From positions 1 to 14,662 of the forward strand of contig JAOXYC010058898.1 of assembly GCA_028565715.1 (NCBI GenBank): 14,662 bases of DNA, read 5' to 3'. The stretch is from Phoronis pallida. Lineage: Eukaryota > Phoronida > Phoronidae. The notes under the pieces were generated by a model. The model searched no databases and was not told where the DNA came from. It saw only the letters and a list, made by a program, of their open reading frames with translations. The position numbers were made by a program, and so were the translations under genes. Positions within the stretch are counted from its first letter, which is position 1. Every line of letters begins with the position of its first letter. Below are positions 1 to 14,400 of this stretch, one piece after another.

Positions 1-40
1 GTTCGAGTCCGGCAGCAGACACTTTCTTTTTTGTTTTTTT
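1..40 (+). tRNA. Possible 3' end of a tRNA or tRNA-derived SINE, cut by the window edge
   Basis: The first ten bases GTTCGAGTCC match the tRNA B box / T-loop consensus. They are followed by about 15 bases the size of a T-stem 3' half plus acceptor strand, then T-runs (from about 27) that could terminate RNA polymerase III. The 5' part is missing, so a tRNA cannot be told from a SINE head or a chance match. Confidence 0.3.
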
Positions 41-126
41 TTGTAATTTTTAGGCACAAAATAGAACAAAACTTTACAAGATTATAACATTGACTACAAT
101 GTCGTCGTACTAAAATTATTAAAAAT

Positions 127-306
127 GATTTGAGAGCTTTTTATCCGATAAAAAGTCAAACCTACCCTTATGAGTAGGTTAAAATCGGACATAAAAGCTC
201 TCAAATGACCCCTTCACAGATTTTTTTTGAATTTTTGACTCAGATGCAAGTAAATTGCGTTCAACAAAATATTCGTAGACAACATCTCTAGTTGATTTGC
301 GATTTC
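127..306 (+). mobile_element. Foldback MITE, family FB-A, copy 1 (left arm lost)
   Basis: ATTTGAGAGCTTTTTATCC (from about 129) pairs with GGACATAAAAGCTCTCAAAT (187-206), giving an inner hairpin. The sequence then continues into a right arm containing TTTTTGACTCAGATGCAAGT and CTAGTTGATTTG, both shared with the copies at 4351, 6837 and 12482. The outer left arm and the terminal GTATCT are not recognisable, so this is a decayed, non-coding copy inside an AFG3L2 intron. Confidence 0.65.
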
Positions 307-479
307 AGTGATTTACTTTATTTTATCATTTGATCAAACTTACAATATATTACCACAATGTAAAGTGATTTGTCTAATAAACACAGTTAGAATCTTGATT
401 GTTGTGACATGCACTCTACTAAACCTTTTAAATTTCAAATAAATGTAACTAATATGCTTTTACTGGCAGAAAGTGATAA

Positions 480-6245
<5,766 letters not shown>

Positions 6246-6690
6246 ACATGGAGGGTGAATAGTCAGCAGGGACGGAGAACGTAACACTGTAGGACCCAAT
6301 GATGAGATGGGCTTTGGTGTTGGAATGAGTAGTGTATATGAAGTTAAATCATTAAGGTTCACATCTTGGTAGTGCCTTCTGGCTTGCAGTTTTCATTGTT
6401 GACACCGGTGAACCTATGGTATTAACATTGCCAACTATGGAGAACTTACCTGACATTGTTTTTGCATTATTGAAATAACTGACAGATGGAGTGTTTTGGA
6501 TGATACATGTGTCCTAGTAGTAGATTGTTACTTTGGACATTGAATTAACACCCAACGCAGTGCAGTGAAGGGATAGAAAATATATTATGTAATCTATCCA
6601 TTATTTATTTTCTTTATTGTGAAAATCTCAACTCTGAACTTGAAATTGTGAAATAAATTGTCATTGGTCTGAAATATATAAGCAGTTCTC
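6246..6690 (+). other. AFG3L2: AFG3L2 3' untranslated region
   Basis: After the TAG at 6243-6245 no further coding exon is evident. About 400 bases follow, ending at a canonical AATAAA (6652-6657). A T/G-rich stretch at about 6697-6715 is a plausible downstream element, so cleavage probably falls near 6670-6690. The exact end is inferred. Confidence 0.7.
6652..6657 (+). terminator. Polyadenylation signal AATAAA of AFG3L2
   Basis: Exact AATAAA about 407 bases after the stop codon. It is followed some 40 bases later by the T/G-rich TTGTTTGTATATTTTGG, as expected for a cleavage and polyadenylation site. Confidence 0.75.
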
Positions 6691-6836
6691 AATTCTTGTT
6701 GTTTGTATATTTTGGGAGCAGTCTTTCATTTGTACAGGTTTATTGAGTTTTTTCTTATCAATGAAATAATTTTTTAAGAACAATTTGATGATGTTAGAAG
6801 GCTAAATGACACGTGAAATATTGTTGTCCGACAAGG

Positions 6837-6980
6837 TTTTTATGGATACAAAGTTCTCCCCTTTACCGATTTTTTTGACTATGATGCAGGTTAATTATGT
6901 TCATCAAAGGACTCGTACACAAAATTTCTAGTTGATTTGAATTTTGACCCCAGATCCTCACCAACGAGGAGACAGTATCT
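6837..6980 (+). mobile_element. Foldback MITE, family FB-A, copy 3 (right arm only)
   Basis: From GGATACAAAGTTCTC through TTGACTATGATGCAGGTTAA to CCAACGAGGAGACAGTATCT it matches the right half of the copy at 12482-12835. It ends at TTAA (6981-6984). The left arm is absent. It occupies the gap between the convergent 3' ends of AFG3L2 and the phospholipase gene. Confidence 0.85.
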
Positions 6981-7106
6981 TTAAGAATTATTGTAATAAT
7001 GCCTGTCAAAGATTAAAGATGGCTCGCATGACTTGAAGACACTGTATGTATACACTTTTTGGTAAGATATTCTTAATAACTTTTTTTTATCAGCAACCAG
7101 CATCGA

Positions 7107-7112
7107 TTTATT
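7107..7112 (-). terminator. Polyadenylation signal AATAAA of the phospholipase A2 gene
   Basis: TTTATT on the plus strand reads AATAAA on the minus strand, 33 bases after the TAA at 7147-7145. This implies a very short 3' untranslated region ending near 7080-7095. Confidence 0.6.
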
Positions 7113-7144
7113 TCGTTTTTGACTTTTCACGTTATCAGCATGAA

Positions 7145-8611
7145 TTAGTCTTTATATTTGAGATCTTCAACTTCCCCGTCGGCGTAACACTTGACGTTCA
7201 ATTTATCGAAGAACAGGATGCCAACAGCGTTCGCTGTCTTGTCGTCGACCTTCTTCAAGCACTTCCGGAAAGTTTCGTCACATGGGCAGTCTTGCCTAAA
7301 ATGAAGAAAAAAATGTTTATCTGGATATTTTTGTTTCTCGATATTGAAATTCGAACACCTATTTTGAAGAAGTACAAGTATCCTCTTTTTAGGTGTCGTT
7401 AATTCTTTATTTTTGACAAATCAACATTTTAATCCCGCCATGTTTCAGTTCAAAAAAACATCTTTTATTTGGAAAATATGTATTTAGAGATCTGTGCCCG
7501 GGATCTGTGTCGACATCAATTTTTGTGTTGAACCTCCACGTTGCATTAATTAGGTAATATTCTGTCGCTTATGGTTGTGAAATTATCTCGTAACCCAAAT
7601 AACCGTGAGAAATATCAGATTTGACCAAATTGTATGTTATGTCTCATAGATTAGATTTACATAGTTTATCTGTCTTTCACGTTGGATATCGGAATTCACA
7701 GTTTTAAAAAGCTTTCACTACTAAAGTTTTATTGTATCGTTGAACATTTTATTTAAAAAACGTAGTAAAATGACCACCGTCGAAACTGGCTTGCTGAATC
7801 AACCGATATTCGTGGTTCCCAGGTTGGAATCCTCAACGAGTCGGTCTTCCCTAAATGGAGGCTCCCACAAAAATCGATGTCGACACAGATCTCTAAATAC
7901 ATAAAATAACTAGCGTTGGGCCAATACAAGTTAAATTTAAGCTGTCATTGATCATCTAACTACAAACTCACCCAGTAAGGAACCTTTTCTTATTCTGTTA
8001 AATAAGTCATTTTTGCCACTTAATTTTTTTCAAGATATTTGCTGCATGTCTAAGGTTTTTATATCTAGAGTACAATCAATACAACGATTTTCACTGCATA
8101 TTTCTTTCGTGACTTTTATGGTCATGTACTCGATACGGCTTATGCATCTTTAAGTAATAAACTGATGTGGTAATTAAAAAAAAAAGTCAAACTTACATAG
8201 GGTAGGGTGTATAGTTGTATACCCCATACTTGGTAGAGAAAGGCTTGATATCATTGCGGCAATGGTCATGCGCACGGCAACATTTGTCAGCCTCGACTTT
8301 CCTTCCCAAGTCGTCGTAGTCGTCTGATTTATTTCCTATTCCACACCACTTGGTTCCTATGGCAACATAGCAAAAAATTCATTAAATATTGAAAAATCAT
8401 AAAAAATCGACAGCGGTCGTTCGGATTTTTCCAAATGTCATTCAACCTGCTCAATAGTGGCCACTATGTAATTCATACTATTCGAGATACTTGTTTATTC
8501 ATCGAGGTTCGTACCTGGGAAAATAATACTGATAGCTCTCTTCACTTTGTACGGAACACCATGCCCTAAACCGACACAAACGGCAACCAGCAGTAACACT
8601 TTAAGGTTCAT
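7145..8611 (-). CDS. Group III (bee-venom-type) secreted phospholipase A2, complete, three exons
   Basis: Exons on the minus strand: 8611-8515, 8356-8197, 7295-7145, with GT-AG introns of 158 and 901 bases in phases 1 and 2. They give 135 residues ending in TAA. The ATG at 8611 opens a basic-hydrophobic signal peptide (about residues 1-18), then a short propeptide ending KVKR (22-25), a dibasic processing site. The mature domain shows the calcium loop WCGIGN (36-41) and the active-site CCRAHDHC (58-65) with His62-Asp63. Eight cysteines follow the propeptide. The family hydrolyses the sn-2 ester of phospholipids outside the cell in a Ca2+-dependent reaction. Roles range from venom to digestion and lipid signalling, and nothing here decides between them. 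The C-terminus stops soon after the last cysteine (122), so it is a minimal, short version. It is convergent with AFG3L2. Confidence 0.93.
7479..7901 (+). mobile_element. MITE in phospholipase intron 2, TA-flanked
   Basis: TGTATTTAGAGATCTGTG at the left and (reversed) TGTATTTAGAGATCTGTG at the right form inverted repeats. These continue through GTCGACATCNATTTTTGTG for roughly 50 bases. The left arm has an extra internal copy of GATCTGTG (CCCGGGATCTGTGTCGAC). Both ends abut TA, as in Tc1/mariner-type insertions, although TA flanks are weak evidence in AT-rich DNA. No transposase frame is present. Confidence 0.75.
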
Positions 8612-8693
8612 CTTGCCTTCTTCCTACTGATCTGCGTGACAAATTCTGCACTGGGTCATTAGTGTTCACAGTTTAAGTTTAGATGCCTGGTAG
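8612..8693 (-). promoter_or_regulatory. Short upstream region of the phospholipase A2 gene (5' UTR / promoter interval)
   Basis: Only 82 bases separate the ATG (8611) from the MITE ending at 8694, including the 9-base target duplication (8685-8693). No clear TATA box was seen. The 5' untranslated region and core promoter must lie here, or the transposon supplies part of the promoter, or an unseen 5' exon exists. Confidence 0.35.
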
Positions 8694-9006
8694 CCTGGGG
8701 GGGCTACTTCGTTAAAAAGTGGATAGGCCGACGGATGTGCAGCCCTCAGGTCAAAAGCACGCTTGGATACCCAGCCAAGCTAAAAAGTGGTACCCATATG
8801 TATACCAAATTTGTCAAAATTATGCAAAATATAGACCTATTTCTATACCTCAACGCTAAAAATACCTTAAAATGGCAAAAAACGACCCATGTCTATACCA
8901 AAATATGTGAAAAACCGACCCATATGGATACCAAAATCGGTGAAAACTCGGCCCAAATGCCGACGGCATATCTGTACCCACCCCGAACAATGGAAGTACC
9001 CCCCGG
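8694..9006 (+). mobile_element. MITE family M9, copy 1, 313 bp, 9-bp target duplication
   Basis: Ends CCTGGGGGGGCTACTTC and (reversed) CCGGGGGGTACTTC are flanked by exact direct repeats GCCTGGTAG at 8685-8693 and 9007-9015. Inside are about four degenerate 33-base units of the form GACCCATNTNNATACCAAAA (near 8793, 8843, 8884, 8917). The same element occurs inverted at 14215-14532. Nine-base duplications are typical of Mutator-like elements, but assignment to that superfamily is inference. Confidence 0.92.
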
Positions 9007-9015
9007 GCCTGGTAG

Positions 9016-9348
9016 TCGCGTAGGAGTGTGGAAGTTGACGTTATTAATACTTTTCAACCGTATATTGGGTGGACAAAAACAACATTGTTGCCGCCCTATG
9101 ATTGTCACCCTTTCAACCTTTCCGCTCAAAATGTAATGCTCTATCGAGGCTTTCATCAACCTCAGTTTTTAACTTTTTACCCCGTTAAAAAATGAGAATG
9201 ATTTTATCAAAAAAAAAACGATGTTAAATTTTGCCGATAGACCGAGTTTTATTTTGGCGCGCATTGTCCTAATCTCAAAAAAACCTTTGTCGACCCGTAT
9301 GAAGCCCGATTCGAAAACTTTTTGAAAAAAGTTGAAATGGTTTTAATC
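9016..9348. other. Intergenic stretch, nothing recognised
   Basis: AT-rich sequence between the M9 element and the 9349-9528 repeat unit. There is no convincing exon, and short open frames here have no recognisable protein. Confidence 0.6.
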
Positions 9349-9528
9349 ATAACATGTATTCTAAATTCACTAAATAGTTTCATCCGACTGGTAGATATAT
9401 AAAATGAACATATTCTTTCGCTCACAGTCTTTGAGAAAGTCCACAGAGGTGCAGGGACGAAAACGTTCAACGGTACGTAATTTATCGACTGTGAGCGAAA
9501 GAATATGTTCATTATAACATGTATTCTA
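9349..9528 (+). repeat. Hairpin unit with 27-base perfect inverted repeat, bounded by 15-base direct repeats
   Basis: AATGAACATATTCTTTCGCT...CACAGTC (9403-9429) is perfectly complementary to 9487-9513, with a 57-base loop. The exact 15-base direct repeat ATAACATGTATTCTA occurs at 9349-9363 and 9514-9528, the second copy starting right after the right arm. This arrangement suggests a 150-base insertion with a 15-base target duplication, or a snap-back duplication. It is not coding. Confidence 0.8.
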
Positions 9529-9796
9529 TAAATAATGGTAAATATTGGAAAGACGGAAAAATTCGGTACGGGTCTGGGAATGGTATGATTTAAAAATCAA
9601 GGTTTCACTACATGTACATATGTATTTTGTGCGACGCATGGACCTGGTTGAGATCATTTGATATGGAAAGTTTTTGGCCTACCCGATATACGCGTGGTCT
9701 TATTATCTACTGTTATCAGGCCGAACTGGATACAGTCTCTTTATCTCGGAGAATCGTCTGCCACTTCCCACCCACCCCCAATGTCTACCGTGAGTT
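9529..9796. other. Intergenic stretch, nothing recognised
   Basis: No gene, RNA or repeat was recognised. The open frame crossing it owes its length to the minisatellite that follows. Confidence 0.5.
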
Positions 9797-9805
9797 TACA
9801 AAGAT

Positions 9806-10130
9806 GGGGGGGGTGGCACACGATATGGTCCTACGACACTATGGTCCTACGACATTATGGTCCTACGACACTATGGTCCTACGACATCACAGTCCTACGA
9901 TGACGATAAAACGACACCATGGTCCTACGACATGTTGGTCCTACGATTGCGATAAAACGACATCATAGTCCTACAGCCGATTGCTATAAAACAATCGTGT
10001 AGGACCATCCTGTCGTTTTATTGAAATCGTAGGGCTATGATGTCGTATGGCAACCATGTCGTAGGACCATAGTGTGGTAGGACCATGGTGGCGTAGGGCC
10101 ATGATGGCGAAGGACCATCATGCTGCACCC
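9806..10130 (+). mobile_element. Foldback element with inverted 16-base minisatellite arms, 325 bp, 9-bp target duplication
   Basis: The left half has 16-base units ATGGTCCTACGACACT. The right half has the reverse complement (GTCGTAGGACCAT type). The switch is near 9980-10000 around CGATTGCTATAAAACAATCG. Interspersed GATAAAACGACA blocks pair with TGTCGTTTTATTG. The element is flanked by exact direct repeats TACAAAGAT at 9797-9805 and 10131-10139. Outer ends are G-rich (GGGGTGGCAC and, reversed, GGGTGCAGCA). Confidence 0.88.
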
Positions 10131-10139
10131 TACAAAGAT

Positions 10140-11270
10140 ACACATCCCGTGCCAGTGCACGTCATGAATCCGATTGATTATAAACTCTTCGAAATGGGCG
10201 CTGACATGAGATTTTTTGTCAGGATGGGGCTTCTTTCGACGCGATTTAATATGCAATTATAGGCTGCAGTCCCCGTTTTCGACATTAACCCACAATGATG
10301 GCATTGAACGGTAAAATATTGTACCGCAATTGAAAGAAATCACTTGCAATTAGGGAATATGGTAAAAATCGTGCCTCCCACAGAAGGGGTGCTATTCTCA
10401 TTTTTGTGTGACAAGCGTGATTTCAACTTTTTTGCGAATGGTCCCCTGGATTAATTTTATTTCATTTACCATTGCTGAGAGTAAAGAACCTTTCACTTTT
10501 ATAATTTACTTTAAGAATTTTTGAAAAGTGTCCAAATCAGCCAACCGGTTTAGGAGAAATGTACTTTTGCAAAAGGAACAAGATTAATTGATTCAAAACT
10601 CTTGTTACGTGATCAAAGAAATGTGAAAATAGTTTCAAAATTATTATTTACATGAATTTGAAATGTTTAGGGGAGAGTGGGGTAAGGCGGCCCCCCCTAA
10701 CTTTGAAGCTCCACTACTCAAAAAGTAACAAATTTATGTAAATTTGATTACACAATTTGGAAAGAGCCTAGCCTATATTTTGCAAAAAACGTAATAAGTA
10801 GAACTCAGAAAGCATCGTCTTGGCTCAAAACAGATTTGATTTTTTTTTGGGGTGGTGGGCCGTTTTTACCTAGTTTCGTAGTTATTTCAGTAAAAAGGAA
10901 TTCACGCGTTACGACTGGATACCAAACTGCACTAGTGACCATTGTTTGACTTTTTTCGTCCACGTGATTTTGTCTACTTGTTTGGCGCCTTAATTTTCAA
11001 CCAATTTTATCACGATTGGTATCCAGTATTGAATAATTGAATATATCTTTCGAACGATGTATTCCTATAACAATTCTAAATAGAATCGGTGAGTTGACAA
11101 CAAGTAAGAGAGGATTGTTTCGTAGAAAAAACCCGCTATAAGATCGACAGTTGTGCAGAAGGGTTGTGCATTTTCAAACACTTTTAAAAGACTTGACATT
11201 ATCAAAGAAAATACAGAAAAATTCGGAACTCGAATATGTTTTGCATTCATGAAATAGACAAATACTAATT
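10140..11270. other. Intergenic stretch, no gene recognised
   Basis: About 1.1 kb upstream of the phospholipase gene and downstream of the cNMP-domain gene. Visible items are a GC-rich tract (GGGGAGAGTGGGGTAAGGCG followed by seven C, 10671-10697) and a 12-base inverted pair ACTGGATACCAA / TTGGTATCCAGT (10913 and 11016). Both are too weak to name an element. No conserved protein is evident in any frame. Confidence 0.55.
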
Positions 11271-11286
11271 TATATAAGGTAACACA

Positions 11287-11292
11287 TTTATT
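11287..11292 (-). terminator. Possible polyadenylation signal AATAAA of the cNMP-domain gene
   Basis: TTTATT on plus reads AATAAA on minus, about 150 bases after the TAA at 11442-11440. The position is reasonable, but AT-rich context makes chance matches likely. Confidence 0.5.
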
Positions 11293-11439
11293 TGAAAGAG
11301 ATACAATATACATGGTGAACCTTTTCGATGTGCCAAACGATTTTTAAAGCTTCACCATTTTGAATTGTAGTATACTTTGATTAATTGGGCCATCTAAGTA
11401 CTTTTTTACTTTATGCTGTTATAGTATTCTTAAACCAGT

Positions 11440-14400
11440 TTACTCCACCAAATTGTCCCTCGATTCTTGGAGTAGATATTTCAATACGTCATCCTTGGAT
11501 GTTTCGGACCTCAATAATCTTCCTTTACACGTCTTACTCTCGTGCGTCACGCGCTTACGGTAGTCCTGCCACGCACGGGTCACCTGAAACCTACATGTGA
11601 AAACAAAATTTAAGTCATATTTGGTAAATATTATTTTTTGATTAGATATGAAAGTCATGAAACCGATTCTAATCTTTCAATGGGTCTGTTGCATACTGAA
11701 ATTAATAACATTTGAATATAAACAACCATAAAAAAAAATTGTTTTTAGACGTGACATGTTTCGGTGGGAACAACCATCCTTGTCAGACGCCTATTGGCAA
11801 GTGACAAACTATCCCGAAGGCTGTATATATTATGGTAAAGTTTTTATAATGGATCTGAGTGATAGCCTCCCAGTGATTTCACATCAACCACAAGTACTTG
11901 GGTCTCTAGTACTGTAGACTCTATGTGCATGCAGTTGCACTGAATTGGTGCAAAGAGAGTTTAAACACGTTTTAAGCTGAGACTGTATATATAGAGACTG
12001 TTAACTCTACAATGTTGCCGTGTAAAACAGCGTGCACACGAGTTTTGCTTACAGCAGACGGGGCACTACTAGCGATACCTTTTGGACCCTAGGGAACTTC
12101 TTTACGTCTCGCTAGTTGCGCCCGTCTGCCGTAAGCGGAGAGGGATCTGACAACTTTGTGCTGCAATAACCTCCGAAATAATTGACGAAATATTGCTGGA
12201 ATGACAATTATTTGCTAAGTCAAGTACCCAGATTAGTAGAATCGACACATACAATTGAACAGACAAGAATCAAAAATCGATGCACGCAGTAATCGTGAGA
12301 GTTGACCGTATTATCAATTATCAGATCTTTGGTTCAAGTTGGATAGAGTTGACCGTCTTATCAATAATAAGGTATTTGGTTCAAGTTGGATAGAGTTGAC
12401 CGTCTTATCAATTATAAGGTCTTTGGTTCAAGTTGGATTTAGGTTCATCGCGGAAGGAGTTTCACCATTCACAAAATTTAAAGATACGGTCTCCTCGTTG
12501 GTGACGATCTGGGGTCAAAATTCAAATCAACTAGAAATTGAGTGTACAAGTCCTTTGATGAATATCATTAACCTGCATCTTAGTAAAAACATTCAAAAAA
12601 AATCGGTAAAGGGGTTAATTTGAGCTTTTTATCCTAAAGAAGTGTAAATTTCGAAAACCTCCTCGTACGAGAGGGTTTTTTGGATACAAAGATCTCAAAT
12701 TTACCCATTTACCAATTTTTTTGAATTTTTTGACTATGTTGCAGGTTAATTATATTCATCAAAGGACTCATACACAAAATTTCTAGGTGATTTGAATTTT
12801 GACCCCAGATCCTCACCAACGAGGAGACCGTATCTTTAATCAAGATTCAACGACATCAACTTTGACCGTTATATGATTGTGAAAGATACTGTCAACATTC
12901 TTAAGACAGACAAGAAAACTATAACAATCGGAACAATACCGGAAGTGTGCATTGCAATATTAATGTGCTAGCTGTGGAGAGTGTGACATCGGTCAACCCA
13001 CTTTGGAAGGCACATTTAGCAACAGAAAGCGACTTATAGGCATACTGGGACTATTGTTCGATCATTCAACTCACTGTTCAAACATCCACTCAGTTGTTGG
13101 TAACATCTTTTGCAGTTTTTCCCCGAGTTCATTCATTGTTTCGTCGTGACCGCACTTTCTTATAATTATTTTTCTCACTTTCAGAATTTTGACCTTCGTC
13201 TTCGAGATCACGTGAGTGTTGGTAAGATCTTCGCCTAAAGAAGGTTGTAAATGTCGAATTACATTTTAAGAATGTCAACCCACCCCAATCTACTAAGCCC
13301 ACTTTAGAAATATCTGTCATTCATCGTTAGGAGACTTTGAGTCAGAAGTTGTCATTTCACTGGCGCACTGTGAGCGGCCAAAGCCAACGCGTAAAATGTC
13401 AGAGTCAATAAGCATCCATCATATATTTTGAAAAGACAAAAAACTGAGAACCCGACAGGATCGAATCGAACCCAGATCTCCTATTGTCATCATTGGTATT
13501 CTCAAACGACTTAATTACCGGGATCCTAGTAATTTCTGTGCTTGATCACAAAAAAGTACATCTTGAAACAAAACTGCAATAAATGAAGGCCTACCTGCCG
13601 AAAAATAATCTTGATGGGTTAATTTGAATATTTTCCAAAGGTGTCGCTCTAAGTCGGGAGATGATTTGAGTCTGACTCTCAGCTGACTAATGTCTTGGTT
13701 CTTGGATAATGTGATTTTCGGTATTCCGTACTTGGAGTAAATCTTCCTCATGACTACTTCTCGAATAAGCTCACAACTTCCATTGATGATTAAGTACATG
13801 AATTCATGTTTGGATGTATTCTGCCCTTTAAAGACAAGCTGCAAATATAGGTTAGGCTTGCGTGAAATGACTGGCAAAGGGTTCAATGAAAAAGACTGAC
13901 GGTGCAAATCTGTAATATGCTTGATGATCGTTCCGCCAACCGACGAGCTATGTATCCAGAGAAAACACCATGATAAGAGTAAAGGCCATTTACCAAATGA
14001 CAGAAATGAACATACAAATTATAAGTAATCTCTGGATAGATGGGCGGCTAAAAACGCCCACAAGTGTTGGCACTGGGAGAAAACACACGCCAATTAAACT
14101 ATAGCCTACCACCAGGGAAATCACACTCTAGTACCACGATTTTGCTGTACAACCACATGCCGTATTTTCGTATGAGCCATCGTGCAAAAACATAGTTAAT
14201 TGCCAGTCTTGGATCCGAGGGGGTACTTCCATTGTAGGGGTACAGTTGTGCCGACCATTTTGCCCGTCGGATTTTCACCAATTTTAGTATAAATAAATAC
14301 TGGTCGTTTTTTGCCAGTTGTAGGTAATGTTTGCGTGTAGGTATGGAGATGGATCTATAGTCTGCATTATTTTAGCAATTTTTTGCGTGTATGATTTGAA

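Larger units (their letters stand above)
11591..13074 (-). other. Last intron of the cNMP-domain gene (1484 bp)
   Basis: Bounded on the minus strand by donor GTGAGT (13074-13069) and acceptor GTAG (ending 11591). It contains a PLE-like fragment (about 11740-11800), a hairpin (12047-12136), a 47-base tandem repeat (12295-12438) and a complete foldback MITE (12482-12835). No additional in-phase exon was recognised. Confidence 0.65.

Noticed and set aside
7046-7402. Plus-strand open frame of 118 codons
   Set aside because: It is the antisense of the third phospholipase A2 exon and has no recognisable protein.
8735-9136. Open frames on both strands across the M9 element
   Set aside because: They follow the transposon's internal repeats and cross its boundary and target duplication.
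9612-9968. Open frames of 118 and 81 codons with repeated LRHYGPTT-like units
   Set aside because: The repeats are the 16-base minisatellite of the foldback element read in different frames; no start context or conserved domain.
9806-10130. CRISPR-like array of short repeats
   Set aside because: Repeats are contiguous, variable and inverted at the centre without unique spacers, in a eukaryotic setting.
10671-10870. GC-rich tracts resembling transposon ends (GGGGAGAGTGGGG..., GGGGTGGTGGGCCG)
   Set aside because: No matching inverted repeat or target duplication could be found.
13839-13907. Earlier start of the cNMP exon (acceptor TATTACAG near 13910)
   Set aside because: The extra residues do not fit the cNMP fold, while the acceptor TTTGCAG at 13839 joins FAPNK directly to LVFKGQ in phase 0.
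14099-14281. Minus-strand open frame of 60 codons as an extra exon of the cNMP gene
   Set aside because: It runs through the M9 transposon and its duplication, and the flanking exons already join in phase to a continuous domain.
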